A stretch of 27,932 nt of DNA from NCBI GenBank assembly GCA_026770615.1, contig MU631927.1, positions 45,045-72,976 on the forward strand, written 5' to 3'. This DNA comes from Pavlovales sp. CCMP2436. Taxonomy: Eukaryota > Haptophyta > Pavlovophyceae > Pavlovales. This document shows positions 18,825 through 26,249 of the stretch, piece after piece. Position numbers and translations under genes: made by a program. Numbering within the stretch: the first letter of the stretch is position 1; each line of letters starts with the position of its first letter. Below the pieces are notes generated by a model, which made no database searches, was not told where the DNA came from, and worked only from the letters and a program-made list of their open reading frames with translations.

Positions 18825-19573
18825 TGGCGTGATGCTATGCCCACTGCAGAGCTTGTATTAAGGAGGGTGGGCAGGGCTGCGGCTTTGTACCCTGCGTTGA
18901 GAGCGAAAGGGTCTGCAATGCCCGTTCCTCCGGAATTGAGTGAGCTGCAAAGCATGGCTGTTGGTGTGAAAAGTGCGGGGAGCAAGCCCCTGCGTATTAT
19001 GGGCGATAGCAGGGTATTCCGCGCTGAGTTTAGCTGTGCTGCTGTGGTTCCAATTGCTTGTAGATGGTAGGGAAGAAGGCTTAATATATATACTAATAGG
19101 GATTCAAGCTGGCGTCTGACTGTTCTGAATGTTGTGCTGGTCTGAGCGCTGCGTCGCCCATTGCCTGCTGCGTGCCTTAGTCGGCTGCGCTGGCTTGGGC
19201 GCCACCGCGCGTGCCGATGGATCTCCGGTAGTGTGCCCGGGCACGGGCGTTTAGGGAGATGATCTGCTGGTTGCTGTTTGTCGTGTTCCCACGCTGGGCA
19301 GCGATCGCTTAATATATCATGTGCTGTGAACATGACCAGTGTAGCTAGGCGGCACGCCGGTGACGCTGCTACTGCTTTCCATCTGGATGCTGCGGCGCCT
19401 AGGCGAGTCTGCAGGTGGGTCCACGTCACGACCCAGTTGAGGGTCGGGCCTATGCTTATGCCTAGGTAGGTCAGTTGGTCCCCGTTGTTGAGTGTTGTTA
19501 TTTCGAAGTGTGGGCGGTGGTCAGTTGCTGGAATGATTAAATTTTCCGGTGTACCCCCATAGTTGTATTTCAT
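18825..19573 (-). pseudogene. LINE RT thumb/connection region
   Basis: This frame overlaps the RT palm frame and contains the LTYLGISIG motif, the usual YLG-like block after the RT palm, and further on a LLPYHLQAIGTT segment. Between about 19083 and 19170 the frame runs through an inserted small repeat and is not real LINE coding there; just before it another frame reads more LINE-like (QQIISLNARARAHYRRS). Confidence 0.65.
19083..19170 (+). mobile_element. Small dispersed element (GATTCAAGCTGG family) inside LINE
   Basis: Full-length relative of 13040-13119, beginning near TACTAATAGGGATTCAAGCT and ending CATTGCCTGCTGCG. It interrupts the RT connection region of the LINE on the opposite strand, so it inserted later. 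The left border has TTAATATATA; a clean duplication is not visible. Confidence 0.65.
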
Positions 19574-20180
19574 TTCCTTCGTCCGTTCGGGCTCTTTTGT
19601 GGGGCCCTGTGAGTAGCCATTGGAGGTGGCTGCATGTCAAGATGTAGAGCGTCATGTTGTAGGCGCTGAGGAATTCGTGTAGAAGTGCAATTTGTTGGGT
19701 GCTTCCCTTTGTGGTGTCAGCGACAAGTGCTGTATCGTCCATCCAAGCTTGGGCGAAACGGCGGTGACCGCTGTCGGGATCGGGCTTATATGCGGTTTCA
19801 GGGTTTGTGGTGGCGAGCCAGTGGTAGAACATGTCGATGAAAAGACAGAATTTGATCGGGCTCATGGGGCACCCCTGCTTGCATCCCATCGTTATTGGGC
19901 ATGTGCGGTGTGAATGGCCATATGGGGTGCGGGTTGCTGCTTCGTCGCAGACTTGTAGATTTTCGACTCGTTTGATGAGTTCTTCGGGGAAACCGTGTAG
20001 TTTGAGCGCCTTTGTTAGTGCGACTTGTGGGACTTTGTCGAAAGCCTTGGCTATGTCGCAGAAGACGATGTGGAGTTCTTTGTTATTCCGCTTGGCATGC
20101 ATTATTATGGAGATTAAGCCTGCTGCTTGTAGGCCGGAGTTGCTTTTGGACCGTGTGGACCGGGTGCGAGCTTGGTACCA
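19521..20180 (-). pseudogene. LINE reverse transcriptase palm
   Basis: RT motifs in order: SNSGLQAAG (Q-G region), FCDIAKAFDKVP (motif A, catalytic Asp), GCKQGCPMSPIKF (motif B) and AWMDDTALVADT (motif C, MDD in place of the common YADD, both Asp retained). The frame is open upstream of the ATG at 20102 to about 20180 and then ends abruptly at a short repeat, marking 5' truncation. The polymerase core is conserved but has no N-terminal endonuclease here. Confidence 0.85.
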
Positions 20181-20330
20181 GAGTAAACGAAGTTTTCATA
20201 GGTTCACCAGGATATTGTTTTTATTGTTTGTACCAGCCGCCGCGGCCGCCGCCGCGAATTAAAGGCCTCTGAGCTTCTGTACCAGAGCAAACTTTGTATT
20301 CATAGGTTAACCAGGATACACGTTTTTTTT
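20168..20330 (+). repeat. Direct repeats of ~55 bp at LINE 5' border
   Basis: 20168-20222 and 20271-20330 share GAGCTT, TACCAGAG(T/C)AAAC, TTCATAGGTT and ACCAGGATA, each ending in a T run. Between them is a CCG-rich patch (20234-20256). The first repeat overlaps the truncated 5' end of the LINE. Origin unknown; a SINE-like or duplication remnant is possible. Confidence 0.65.
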
Positions 20331-21030
20331 AAGGACCCCCGACTTGCAGTCCGAAGGCGTACGGGCATGGCATGGCGGGTGCTCCAGGGCGAGGGGGGAG
20401 GGGCTGCGCAGCGTTCTAACGTCAAATTTAAAATTTGCCTTATTAATTATTCTTTTTGCATCGAGCGATCCTGATGATGATGAAAACAAAGTTGCGAGAG
20501 CATGCTTGACCCAAGCAAAGGACACGCTTAAGCGCGGAGGGCACAGGAAGGGAGCTCCTGTGCCGCGGCGCAACGTTAGCGCTGCTGCTCACGGCGGCGG
20601 TGCGCCCCGCCGCGTCGGGCGCGTTTGCGTTTTTGATATCCAATACGCACACATCGAAATCGCGATGCCCCACCTACTTAATTTTAAATTCAAGCGCACC
20701 AAGGCTCGACTTCTGAACGTCACGGCTATCTTCTTGTGCGAGATCCCCTGTGATAATTTGGCCAGTTGCTTTGAGTATGTTATTCGCCTAGCAAATAGGA
20801 CCAAAGACTCCCATAGCCAAATAATAAAAATTCCTCAATTGTTGGTAGGGAACCCCCCGAGAGTACGCACAGATCACGCAGGCGCACGCTCTCGCTATTT
20901 GCTCAGCCGGCGGAGGGCACCTGCGACCGCACACGGCTGGGCGAACGTTCCCATCGGCACCCTTTTAAAAAACGGTTTAATTTCGGAACCCGGTTCTCGA
21001 GAACACGCATCTCCACGCGCTCTCTCAGTC
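20331..21030. other. Upstream region of the ferredoxin gene
   Basis: A plus-strand frame without stops runs through 20344-21153, but its composition changes along the way, it overlaps the ferredoxin first exon and intron, and no domain is visible, so it is not called. The stretch should include the ferredoxin promoter. Confidence 0.4.
20963..20972 (+). promoter_or_regulatory. TATA-like element of the ferredoxin gene
   Basis: TTTTAAAAAA lies in GC-rich DNA 58 bp before the ferredoxin ATG at 21031. Spacing allows a short 5' UTR. Consensus match is weak, so this is a position-based suggestion. Confidence 0.3.
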
Positions 21031-21784
21031 ATGCTCCGCCAGATGCTCCTCGGTGAGCGGCAACCTCGCGATCGCGCCGCGCGCTTTTGCGCGCGGGAGT
21101 GGGCGCGCAACACACGCGCTCGTGTGGTAACGCGCACGTGCGCGGGTTCTTGAGCCGGGGCCCGCACCCGCTCTCCGCGTAGGCTCGATTACGTTGCCCG
21201 AGATGGCAATTACGCACGGGTGTGGGAACGCTACGCGCTGACGCGTGCCCCCGGCTCTGCCCACCTCCCCCCCCGGCAGTTGCCTTCGTCGCGTACGCCT
21301 CGGCGTTCTCCGGCGCCTCGTCGGCGTTCGGCCGCCGCACCGCCGTCGCCACCCCGACGGTGAACATGTACGCCGTGACCCTCATCACCCCCTCCGGCAC
21401 TCTCAAGGTCGACTGCGCGGAGGACATGTACATCCTCGACAAAGCGGAGGCGGACGGCATTGACCTGCCCTACTCGTGCCGCGCGGGCGCGTGCTCCACC
21501 TGCTGCGGCAAGGTGACCTCGGGCAAGGTGGACCAGAGCGACCAGTCGTTCCTCGACGACGGCCAGATGGATTCGGGCTTCGTGCTCACCTGCGTCGCGT
21601 ACCCGTCGTCCGACTGCACCATCGAGACGCACAAGGAGGAGGACCTCTTCGTACGCGCCTGTCCCATTCTTCTCGCTCCCACCGTGTAGTAGTCCCTTGT
21701 CCCTATCCCCCCAGACACACCCCACACACACCCCCCTCACTCACCCTCCCCCTCCCCCATCTCTCTCCTCGCTGTGCGCAGTAA
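21031..21784 (+). CDS. petF: Plastid-targeted [2Fe-2S] ferredoxin, three exons
   Basis: Proposed exons: 21031-21052, 21280-21650 and 21782-21784; introns have GTGAGC...CGGCAG (227 nt) and GTACGC...TGCGCAG (131 nt, with a pyrimidine tract). The joins are in phase and give 131 residues. The start is a signal peptide ([16 protein letters not shown]) with predicted cleavage before Phe17, the ASA|F signature of complex red plastids, then a short transit stretch. The mature part has the plant-type cluster ligands Cys74, Cys79, Cys82 and Cys112 (CX4CX2CX29C) and ends HKEEDLF, as ferredoxins do. It accepts electrons from photosystem I and feeds FNR and other stromal enzymes. If intron 2 were retained, translation would add 12 unrelated residues. 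The third exon would contribute only the stop codon TAA. Confidence 0.88.
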
Positions 21785-22130
21785 GTGAGTGTCCCTCGGA
21801 CTGCACGGCCGACCGTGATTCTCGGATTCGCCTGCCGCCAGCTCGTGAGGCACCGCCCGCAACTGCCCTCGTCGGCGGCTGCTGGACTCAGGGCCACGTA
21901 GTGATGCGCGCTGATCGGGAGCTCGAATCTGTCGTCTGCTACTTTTTCTCGAGCGCATCGGTGCCTACTTCAACATCGCCAGTTGGTTCAGTGATTACTC
22001 TAGTGTTGTATGCACTAATGCAGCAGGACATTTGATTCCAAACGAGTTGGCTTAAAAATAAAGTTCCAGTCTAGGGCGAGCAAAAGACAAGTGAGTAACA
22101 ACTAATGTGATTTCTTTAGCCGAAAACCCA
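21785..22130. other. 3' flank of ferredoxin
   Basis: Likely 3' UTR and terminator region. AATAAAG at 22057-22063 could be a polyadenylation signal. No other gene is seen before the inverted LINE copy begins. Confidence 0.4.
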
Positions 22131-22139
22131 GCCTAAGGG

Positions 22140-22609
22140 ACCAAACCGACCTCTGGATAAATGATTCAGCAGCCTCCGTAAGACCACACATGGGGAAAAA
22201 CTCAGAGACTACTCAACGCACATACGTCCGATACATGACAGGGACCACGAATTACAACACAGAACGGGCAAGGGACGAACCAAAGCTCCTCGACGTTACC
22301 CTCTTCTACGAAGGTGGCCCTAAACTCAGCACCAAATGCCCTTCCTGCATCATGAAAAGCCTAAACCCAGCGGACGATACGGACTCAGTCGAATATATCA
22401 TGAAGCATTGCCCAGCAACCGCCGACCAACGTGACCTTCGACGAACCGTAATCATGGAAAAACTCGGAGGCCTCGGCACCAACTCGGAATTACGCGCCAT
22501 CGCCGACTCTGCACTCAGCCACCCGGACGCGCACGCCGGGAGCGTCTCGATACAGACCCAGGAGCTAGTCGAGGAATGCCTCAAACTGAACCCAAACCTG
22601 GGAGTATAA
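22140..22609 (+). pseudogene. Zinc-knuckle segment of LINE, copy 2
   Basis: Same protein segment as 16702-17170 on the minus strand, with the CxxC...HC cluster retained and one visible substitution. It is truncated at its N-terminal side by the duplication border, so it has no RNase H or RT upstream. Confidence 0.7.
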
Positions 22610-23015
22610 GACGGGCACCATACAAGGGGTCCTCCTAGCAGCCAGCGAAGCTTTAAACGCCAGAAAAACCCAGCTCATTAAGGGTGATGAGCCCACAAAC
22701 GACCCTGATGACCCAGAGGACACGAAAATCGACCCTTTCACACCACCAACCCAGCCACCTCAGACTAACAACTTGGCAAGCACCCACAATGTCGACGCGT
22801 TCGCAGCCGTCCTCAACCGCCGCCAACAACAATACACAGACACCCAACAAAAACAAAATAAAGCCAGATGGGCTGCCCAGGGGCGGACTTCCAACCCCCC
22901 AAACCCCCCCAAACGACCCCGCACAAAAAAGGGTACAGGCATACCCAACATTCTAACAGAAAATGGAGCCGGAAGCAGCACACTAAGCGTCAACAACACT
23001 CCAACAGAAGATTGA
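22607..23015 (+). pseudogene. Acidic/Pro-rich linker of LINE, copy 2
   Basis: Same frame and length as the copy at 16296-16704, including the acidic run, the PKRPRTKK basic motif and the terminal TGA. It is offset by one base from the knuckle frame, as in copy 1. Confidence 0.5.
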
Positions 23016-23033
23016 GGCGGAAGCAGCACACTA

Positions 23034-23770
23034 ACCATTAACCATTAACAACCCCTCGAAACGCCCACGCGCTCAAAAGGGCCGCCATGGGAAACACAAG
23101 ATAATCATCCAATGGACACCAGCGAGAGCCTGGGAAATCGAAAAACTCTATGCTACCGTAGATCTCATGGGCATGGACGTTGTGGGTGACGGGAACTGTT
23201 TCCATTACGCACCCATGGGAATCGACGGCAGCGGTGCAAGTCACAAACAAGCAGCAGCGAACCTCCGCGAACGAGCCATAGTCCACGCCCGGGCGCTACC
23301 CGAAATCGTCCAGAACCACTTGGACCTCAGACGGCCCAACGAAGACGCAACAGATCCCTGTGACAACAGCACCGCTCCCATGTGGTCGATGGCATACCAG
23401 GCAAAGGAAGGCGGTTGGATACACCAACAACATGTTCTACAGCATAGCAACCATCCTACGGATCGACATAGCAATAGCCACTCACAAGCAAGTGGGAATA
23501 GACGTGACCTCAACCTTATTTATTCATATGGCAGGCCCAGACCCTAACTCACCTCACCCAGCCCATCTACTACCAGAACAACTTAAAAGCGTCCAATGGG
23601 CGCCACCAGCAGCACAAAGACCAGGGGCACGCAGGCTCCGACAACATTCACTAGTCATACTGATAAACACACCCAGACAAACAGACCTCGGACCCATGCC
23701 CATTCGCGTGATATACAGCAACATCGGCTCACACTACAGAGGAACCAAACCACTTATCCCAGGCCACTGA
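23034..23770 (+). pseudogene. OTU-like cysteine protease domain, copy 2
   Basis: The better copy. The catalytic Cys codon is at 23197-23199 (VGDGNCFHYA), the shift of one base is at about 23406-23425, and the second frame then stays open through the expected His in a YSNIGSHYRG context (His codon 23732-23734) to a TGA at 23768-23770 supplied by flanking DNA. So all catalytic landmarks are present but in two frames. The shared frameshift means it predates the duplication, or is a recoding site. Length after the Cys is about 180 residues, within the usual OTU range. Confidence 0.75.
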
Positions 23771-23908
23771 ACTTTTCTGCTGGCCTCGCGCAAATTCAGA
23801 ATTTGAAAAAATGTGCAAAGTTCTGGGAATCGCGAATTCCTTGCGTGAAACAATTGCTAAAAACACTGAAGTGCCTTTCCCCCCAGCTCGGCCCGATCAG
23901 AATTGACC
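23767..23908. other. Spacer before the Mutator-like element
   Basis: AT-rich DNA that ends with a splice-acceptor-like TGCCTTTCCCCCCAG (23872-23886). The frame following it, CTC GGC CCG onward, is open across the target site and continues on the far side of the transposon at 25116, so this may be the 5' border of an exon. Confidence 0.35.
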
Positions 23909-23917
23909 GTACCCGTC

Positions 23918-24300
23918 AGATTTAATTTCACCAAGGATCCAATTTAGACATCTGAGGATCCGACCCGAAGCAGAATCCAAAACTTGACATCTGAGGAGCC
24001 GATCCAAAGCAGGATCCAATACTAGGCATCTGAGGATCCGACCCGAAGCAGGACTCCGCGCATGCTCGCTGAGGATCCGACCCAAGAGAGGATCCAAACA
24101 CTTGCCATCTGAGGATCCGACCCGAAGAACAGGTACAAAAACAACGCCCACGGATCCGCTTCTCAATAACGCTTTGACGCGAAGAAATATCCAGCGCGCT
24201 TGGCCGAGGGAAGTGTCCGGCACAGGAGCGGATCCGAAAATAGCGCATCGTGGCAGGATCCGAAACTGCGCCGACGACAGCGTGCGCTCGAGCGCGAGCG
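23918..24300 (+). repeat. Left terminal inverted repeat with ~39-bp subrepeats
   Basis: Contains four full and one partial ~39-bp units built on CATCTGAGGATCCGACCCGA, rich in BamHI sites (GGATCC), then a unique inner part ending GCTCGAGCGCGAGCG. It is the reverse complement of 24671-25107. Confidence 0.85.
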
Positions 24301-24670
24301 ATGATTTGTGAAGTAAAGCGATGCCGCCCGCGCTTGCAGCTCCGCCAGCAGCTTGGTGCACTTCTCGTAGTCGGATAGCAGTGCCGGGTGCGCAGCGCTA
24401 GTACCTGCGGCGGCCTGGCTCGCGCCGGCAGCGGCCTGGCTCGCGCCGGCAGCGGCCTGGCTCGCGCCGGCGGCGGCCTGGCTCGCGCCGGCGGCAGCTG
24501 CACCGCTCGGGCCGGACATCCAGACAGGCAGGAAAGGGAAAGGCACCGGCGCCCCCTTAGGCATCGCGCAGGCCTCCCGCGCGTTCTGCAGTGTCATCAG
24601 CCCGATCGCCCCACCGGCGAGGAGGCTCCTGCAGACGCGCAGCCTGAAGCGCAGCATGGCGTCTCCACGG
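24301..24670 (-). pseudogene. Captured coding-like fragment inside the transposon
   Basis: On the minus strand this whole 370-bp interior is open and continues into both arms. From an ATG at about 24657 it encodes a basic, hydrophobic start (MLRFRLRVCRSLLAGG) resembling a signal or transit peptide, a Pro-rich segment, four or more 7-residue AAAGASQ repeats and a helical piece (LSDYEKCTKLLAELQARAA), then ends at the arm border. I do not recognise the protein. The abrupt edges at the repeat arms suggest a host gene piece picked up by the transposon, as in Pack-MULEs. Confidence 0.5.
24407..24493 (+). repeat. 21-bp tandem repeat, ~4 copies
   Basis: GCGGCCTGGCTCGCGCCGGC plus one base is repeated about four times. 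On the minus strand it encodes the AAAGASQ heptad. It lies in the central fragment of the transposon. Confidence 0.85.
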
Positions 24671-25107
24671 CGCTCGCGCTCGAGCGCACGCTGTCGTCGG
24701 CGCAGTTTCGGATCCTGCCACGATGCGCTATTTTCGGATCCGCCCCTGTGCCGGACACTTCCCTCGGCCAAGCGCGCTGGATATTTCTTCGCGTCAAAGC
24801 GTTATTGAGAAGCGGATCCGTGCGCGTTGTTTTAATACGCGTTGTTTTTGTACCCGTTCTTCGGGTCGGATCCTCAGATGGCTAGTGTTTGGATCCTCTC
24901 GTGGGTCGGATCCTCAGCGGGCATGCGCGGAGTCCTGCTTCGGGTCGGATCCTCAGATGTCTAGTATTGGATCCTGCTTTGGATCGGATCCTCAGATGTC
25001 AAGTTTTGGATCCTGCTTCGGGTCAGATCCTCAGATGTCTAGTTTTGAATCCTGCTTCGGGTCGGATCCTCAGATGTCTAAATTGGATCCTTGGTGGGAT
25101 TAAAGCT
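24671..25107 (-). repeat. Right terminal inverted repeat with ~39-bp subrepeats
   Basis: Reverse complement of 23918-24300, with five full and one partial ~39-bp units (GGATCCTCAGATGTCTAG type), one more than the left arm, and a duplicated GCGTTGTTTT-like word near 24823-24848. Confidence 0.85.
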
Positions 25108-25115
25108 GTACCCGT

Positions 25116-26096
25116 CGGGGGCGCACGCTCGCACGCGCGATCCTCGCCGCGCTGCCTGTCGAGCCGAAGGCCATCGCGCCTAGTGAGGTGCCTCCGGACC
25201 AGAGCCCCGAAGAAACACTTGCGGCCTCGGACAAGAATCTCAAGAAGGCACTCCATCTGAGCTGCGCCAAAGGGCTGCACATCGACAACCTCTGGCGTAG
25301 AGCCGAGGGCTGCATCGTACTTCACGAGCTCGCGGCCACCTTGATGTACACCATCTGTCAACGTGCACTGCAAGCCATTGACAGCACTAACACAATTGGG
25401 TTCAATCAAGACGTCCGTGCGCAGCCTCAGCATCTCCACCTAAACGACGTGGACCTTCTCCCCAACTACCGCGCCACCGGTTGGAAAGGGCTCAGCGGCG
25501 GCAGCTGCTCGACCCCTGCCCAGGCCAGCCGGCACTCGCTCTTCGAGCTCCACGCCACCACATACGCCTCCACAGTCCGAGCCAAATCAAACGCTGATCC
25601 CGATCGCACTGGGGTCGATGTATTTGCGCGCATACTCCCACCCGCCCGCCAAACCTCCCTGACCAATGCCGCCAACGTCGAGGCCGAAGCTACCGCTGCA
25701 ACATTGCTCCCAACAGCCGACGCGGACGCCCGGAGAGACCACCTAGCCAGCTCTCCGCCGCCGCTGCAGCCACCACCACATCAGCCACCGCCACCGCCAC
25801 CGCCACTCCCACTCCCCCCCCAGCCACAGCGGACGACGCGTGCACAAACACAGCAGCAGCGGCCGACGCCAGGCCCTCCGCCTCAGAAGCAGCTACCGCC
25901 AACACAACCCCACCACAACCTCCGCCGCCGCCGCCACCACCACAACCACCGCCGCCACCGCCGCCACCTCAGGCATCGCCACAGCCACCAACACCGCCGC
26001 CTGGCAGTGCTCGGGGCAGATGCCACAGCCACGGCCGTGGTAGGGGTAGGACGGGTCGTGGGGGGGGGGGGGTGGAGGTGGGAGCACGCCACCTGA
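25116..26096 (+). CDS. Interrupted ORF, N-terminal part of RT element or unknown protein
   Basis: This frame is open from the target site itself. Joined across the 9-bp duplication it also continues into 23887-23917, so the transposon split it. The protein part up to about 25740 has a helical, Cys-containing segment (LSCAKGLHIDNLWRRAEGC) and no domain I recognise. After 25750 it runs into CCACCG microsatellite DNA encoding Pro- and His-rich runs, probably out of its true frame. It could be the N-terminal region of the RT element that follows, or a separate gene. Confidence 0.35.
   Translation, partial: RGRTLARAILAALPVEPKAIAPSEVPPDQSPEETLAASDKNLKKALHLSCAKGLHIDNLWRRAEGCIVLHELAATLMYTICQRALQAIDSTNTIGFNQDVRAQPQHLHLNDVDLLPNYRATGWKGLSGGSCSTPAQASRHSLFELHATTYASTVRAKSNADPDRTGVDVFARILPPARQTSLTNAANVEAEATAATLLPTADADARRDHLASSPPPLQPPPHQPPPPPPPLPLPPQPQRTTRAQTQQQRPTPGPPPQKQLPPTQPHHNLRRRRHHHNHRRHRRHLRHRHSHQHRRLAVLGADATATAVVGVGRVVGGGGWRWEHAT
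25750..26071 (+). repeat. CCACCG-rich low-complexity tract and poly-G
   Basis: About 250 bp of CCACCG, CCGCCG and CACAACC words with Pro-, His- and Arg-rich translations, followed by a run of 12 G at about 26059-26070. Slippage here would readily change the reading frame. Confidence 0.8.
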
Positions 26097-26249
26097 CGGG
26101 CGCGGACTGCTACCACCACCCCTACGTCGCCAACGGCAGGCGCCACAGTCAAGCGAGGAAGTCGAGCGCCCAAGCATGCCCTTGCCCACAAGATCGACCG
26201 CAGACCCGGCCGCACGCAACTTCTCTGCCCTTGACCATCTCACCATTGC

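Larger units (their letters stand above)
15452..20180 (-). mobile_element. Decayed LINE with RT, RNase H, zinc knuckle and OTU protease
   Basis: On the minus strand the domains run from RT (20180) through thumb, RNase H, a Cys/His knuckle and an acidic linker to an OTU-type protease (ending 15452). No LTRs or integrase are seen, and RT motifs followed by RNase H and a Cys/His knuckle are typical of non-LTR retrotransposons. The 5' end is truncated just before the first RT motifs, so any endonuclease is missing. Frameshifts, an in-frame TGA (17419-17421) and three small insertions (15590-15655, 18763-18824, about 19083-19170) show decay. Its 3' half is duplicated in inverted orientation at 22131-23766. 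OTU domains occur in some algal LINEs (Dualen/RandI type, from memory), which is the closest comparison I can offer. Confidence 0.82.
22131..23766 (+). mobile_element. Inverted second copy of the LINE 3' half
   Basis: 1636 bp matching 15471-17180 in reverse complement. After removing the 74 bp added by the insertion in copy 1, both arms have the same length, so no other net indel separates them. Identity looks very high except for the first 45 bp. It includes the knuckle, linker and OTU segments. It is cut at both ends relative to copy 1: it starts inside the knuckle ORF and ends before copy 1's own stop codon, so it does not look like an ordinary 5'-truncated LINE insertion. No flanking duplication is seen. 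Confidence 0.88.
23909..25116. mobile_element. Mutator-like foldback transposon with 9-bp target duplication
   Basis: The element (23918-25107, 1190 bp) is flanked by exact 9-bp repeats GTACCCGTC (23909-23917 and 25108-25116). Its ends are long inverted repeats of 383 bp (23918-24300) and 437 bp (24671-25107), nearly identical apart from one extra 39-bp unit and a ~17-bp duplication in the right arm. Outermost bases are AGATTTAAT on the left and AGCTTTAAT read in from the right. Long TIRs plus a 9-bp duplication are hallmarks of Mutator-like elements. No transposase is encoded, so it is non-autonomous. The centre holds a coding-like fragment. Confidence 0.8.

Noticed and set aside
20344..21153. 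269-codon plus-strand frame upstream of ferredoxin
   Set aside because: No domain, marked composition change along its length, does not start on a convincing ATG context, and overlaps the ferredoxin exon 1 and intron 1 in another frame. Treated as chance.
21651..21688. Ferredoxin C-terminal extension [12 protein letters not shown]
   Set aside because: Begins with GTACGC right after the conserved ferredoxin end and is better explained as retained intron sequence.
23930..25100. CRISPR array from regularly spaced GGATCC units
   Set aside because: The units are degenerate, directly adjoining 39-bp repeats without unique spacers and are mirrored in two inverted arms; this is transposon subterminal structure in a eukaryotic genome.
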